A stretch of DNA of 6,175 bases from an uncultured Eubacteriales bacterium (GTDB lineage: Bacteria; Bacillota; Clostridia; Oscillospirales; Acutalibacteraceae), in contig CAKSNI010000068.1 of NCBI GenBank assembly GCA_934476025.1, forward strand, positions 1-6,175. Reading direction: 5' to 3'. A program made the position numbers and the translations under genes. The notes under the pieces are model-generated. The model did not search any database. It saw only the letters and a list, made by a program, of their open reading frames with translations, and was not told the DNA's origin. This document shows positions 4,313 through 6,175 of the stretch, piece by piece. Each line of letters opens with the position of its first letter. Position 1 is the first letter of the stretch.

Positions 4313-6175
4313 AATTTTCTATTTCAAACAGAACCGCGTCCATTGCGTCCAGTTTTCCGTTTAGTTTTCCGTAAAGAATTCGCCCAACCTTGGTATCTTT
4401 GGCAAACCTCACCCGATACTCCTGTACCCGATCGGAATAATTCATCAGCGAAACCACACTGCGATGGGCCGAAATCGGATGAACTTTGGCACAAACAAAC
4501 GGATTTTCGGTATAGGCCGGCGGCACAACCCCGGCCGTTTCCATTGCCAGACGATACACTTCCGAATAGGCCGGAGCATCCTCCCGACTGAAGGCCCCAC
4601 GGGTGGAAGCCGCTTCCTTTTCGGGAGAGAACAAACAGGAAATCACCTGCCCTTTTCCGATGGTGTGGCAAAGAATGGCCGGTGATCCGTCGGAAAATTC
4701 CGCCAGAATCCGGGCGTCGGTCTGTTCGGCGGTATAAATATAATTCGGATGAACCGGGAGGGTATGATCCCCGAGAGTAACGGTCAGAGCCGTTGCCGGA
4801 GCTTCCCGGTGTTTGACCTGCATTCCTGTAATCTGCGGGAACAGCCGCATAAAGGCCCCTTCAAAGGTAATCAGAAGAGTGGCTCCGTTTTCCACCCGTT
4901 TGAGCAGCCGTTCGGTAGCCACCCGGGTCACAGCATTGTTGTTGGAAAGGCGGGGAAGGATATACAAATCGCTTTCCGGTGCTTCGTCATTAACCGAGCA
5001 AAAACGAACCCCCAGGTCATTTTCGGCCGCCAGGCAGAAAACATTGGCCGCCACTCCGGCAGCTGTGCCGCCCAGGCACCGCGGAACCACACACACCGCC
5101 TGTCGAAGATATTTCGGCAGTTTGATATCTCCGATAGCCTGCATCAGAGCCTGGGCGGTTTGGGCCGACGGTTTGCACTGACGATCAGCCGTCAGCATTC
5201 CGTAATCCGACCCGATATTGTTCCAGTTGTAGGGCGGAAAGGCAAAATGCCCCTGATCAAACGCACACCACCAGAAATACCCGTGGCAGCCGTGTAAAAA
5301 GGCCGAGAGCAAATCCCCCCGCACAAAATCCGCTTCGCTGTTATACGAGCAGGTTTGGTAGCCGATTGAGCCGCTTTCTTCAATAAAGCAGGGCTTTTTT
5401 CCTAAATCTTCAAAGAGTGAACATTCCGCCGCGGTATGCAGAATCGGGCGCATGGAATCGAGTGGGTCCGCCGGTTGACGGAAAATTGGATAAGGATGGG
5501 TGGTCAGAACATCCACCGCCCCGGCGTGATGGAACAATTCCCATTCCCCTTTGGGCGACAAAGCGTCCAGGCTGTAGGAAGCCAGACCGGAAATCACCGG
5601 GTGATCCGAATCAAGGGCACGAACCGCATCCGCCATTGTCCGGCTCCAGACATACTGTGCCGGAACATTCTCACCGATATTCCGCATAACGCTGCACTCA
5701 TTGCCGAGGTCCCATCCGCCGAGAGCCGGGTGATGACAAAAGCGATTCACCAGATAATAAAGATATTTCAGTTCCCATTCAAGGCAAAGCGGATCGGTGA
5801 AAATATTTCGGTCGCTGAGCATCGGCGGCAGATAGTTCATACTGCTCATAAAGCCGGTAAAGATGGCCAAATCCACCTTCATGCCGTAATATTCCGCCAA
5901 ATCCATGAGTTTTTCCAGCCGGTCGGCCATTTCTTTTTTGATGCCGGCACGGCCTTCCTCGCTGTCGTCCAGCGGCGTTTCGTCATCATAGACCACTTCA
6001 TAAGGGGTCCCGCCCCAGGTTGTCAGCATTTTAATCGGCTGAAAATCATTCCACAGCGGAAAAATCCGCAGCCATTTTACGCCGCAGTTTTTCAGTGCCT
6101 TCAGATCCTCATTCAACGAAGCAAAATTCCATTCCCGCCACATACGTGTAGCGGTTTCACTGGCAAAATAATTAA
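4311..6175 (-). CDS. Clan GH-A (GH5-like) glycoside hydrolase, N-terminus outside window
   Basis: The reading frame is open through the right edge. Before the ATG at 6143 the in-frame codons read NYFASETATR, directly continuous with MWREW, and NY-x-AS is a usual opening of such enzymes, so the true start probably lies a short way beyond 6175. Counting from that internal Met, residues 1-335 form a TIM barrel: RIFPLWNDFQP at 26-36, the acid/base in GGWDLGNE (Glu149), THPYP at 215-219, the likely nucleophile in CFIEESG (Glu256, with Glu255 adjacent), and FWWCAFDQG at 290-298 on the last strand. Residues about 345-510 look like a Rossmann-type domain resembling the trimerisation domain of GH42 beta-galactosidases, and 545-610 a small beta domain. 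The fold and catalytic pair support a retaining beta-glycosidase. The sugar specificity (mannoside, glucoside, galactoside or amino-sugar glycoside) is not readable. No signal peptide is visible, but the true N-terminus is missing. It heads the unit with nagB and the SDR. Confidence 0.88.
   Translation of the reverse strand, partial: NYFASETATRMWREWNFASLNEDLKALKNCGVKWLRIFPLWNDFQPIKMLTTWGGTPYEVVYDDETPLDDSEEGRAGIKKEMADRLEKLMDLAEYYGMKVDLAIFTGFMSSMNYLPPMLSDRNIFTDPLCLEWELKYLYYLVNRFCHHPALGGWDLGNECSVMRNIGENVPAQYVWSRTMADAVRALDSDHPVISGLASYSLDALSPKGEWELFHHAGAVDVLTTHPYPIFRQPADPLDSMRPILHTAAECSLFEDLGKKPCFIEESGSIGYQTCSYNSEADFVRGDLLSAFLHGCHGYFWWCAFDQGHFAFPPYNWNNIGSDYGMLTADRQCKPSAQTAQALMQAIGDIKLPKYLRQAVCVVPRCLGGTAAGVAANVFCLAAENDLGVRFCSVNDEAPESDLYILPRLSNNNAVTRVATERLLKRVENGATLLITFEGAFMRLFPQITGMQVKHREAPATALTVTLGDHTLPVHPNYIYTAEQTDARILAEFSDGSPAILCHTIGKGQVISCLFSPEKEAASTRGAFSREDAPAYSEVYRLAMETAGVVPPAYTENPFVCAKVHPISAHRSVVSLMNYSDRVQEYRVRFAKDTKVGRILYGKLNGKLDAMDAVLFEIEN

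Noticed and set aside
4300..4314. TTG at 4314 as the nagB start
   Set aside because: It lies within the glycosidase end and its own RBS region, while the ATG at 4299 has GAGAGGG six bases upstream and gives the usual NagB N-terminus (MRFF...).
4749..5297. Plus-strand 182-codon open frame opposite the glycosidase
   Set aside because: It is fully antisense to a gene with clear catalytic motifs, and has no recognisable domain or convincing ribosome binding site; long antisense frames are common at this base composition.
6141..6143. ATG at 6143 as the start of the glycoside hydrolase
   Set aside because: The frame stays open upstream and encodes NYFAS..., a usual start of these enzymes, and no ribosome binding site precedes the ATG; the gene is cut by the window edge.
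1..6175. Defence, secretion or prophage system in the window
   Set aside because: All four coding regions are metabolic enzymes. The only mobile DNA is the intron relic, and no integrase, toxin-antitoxin pair, nuclease or phage protein is present.

Overview
The window (6175 bases, roughly half G+C) looks like chromosomal DNA of a Clostridia-type Firmicute, perhaps a gut Oscillospirales or Lachnospirales relative. This is inferred from purine-rich Shine-Dalgarno sites, the style of the CarB, NagB and glycosidase proteins, and a group IIC intron relic; no taxonomic marker is present. Two transcription units converge. No rRNA, tRNA, CRISPR array or promoter was found; both units enter already running, so their promoters probably lie outside.

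Left, plus strand (1-2329): the 3' part of a fused gene. The visible product is the second half of carbamoyl-phosphate synthase large subunit (CarB: ATP-grasp plus MGS-like domain), joined in frame without a stop to a complete diaminopimelate-epimerase (DapF) fold. CarB feeds pyrimidine and arginine synthesis, while DapF normally makes meso-DAP for peptidoglycan and lysine. The DapF half has lost the first of the two catalytic cysteines (Ala in its place, with a new Cys three residues later) and shows other active-site changes, so its activity is an open question.

Middle (2330-2740): a 343-base, minus-strand, internally deleted group IIC intron. It keeps the 5' end of domain I, about 60 codons of the maturase C-terminus, domain V and domain VI. 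It sits directly behind a strong, bidirectional intrinsic terminator (2699-2739), which is the kind of target that class C introns use. It now separates the carB-dapF stop codon from the terminator hairpin that both convergent units may once have shared.

Right, minus strand (6175 down to 2712): a tight three-gene unit. A clan GH-A (GH5-like) glycoside hydrolase, whose first codons lie off the right edge, is followed after 10-11 bases by glucosamine-6-phosphate deaminase (nagB), which overlaps by 8 bases a short-chain dehydrogenase/reductase (SDR) of unknown substrate. The SDR stop codon lies inside the terminator hairpin. A plausible reading is a small sugar-salvage unit in which the hydrolase and SDR process a glycan-derived compound and NagB sends an amino sugar to fructose-6-phosphate, but the substrate cannot be read from the sequence.
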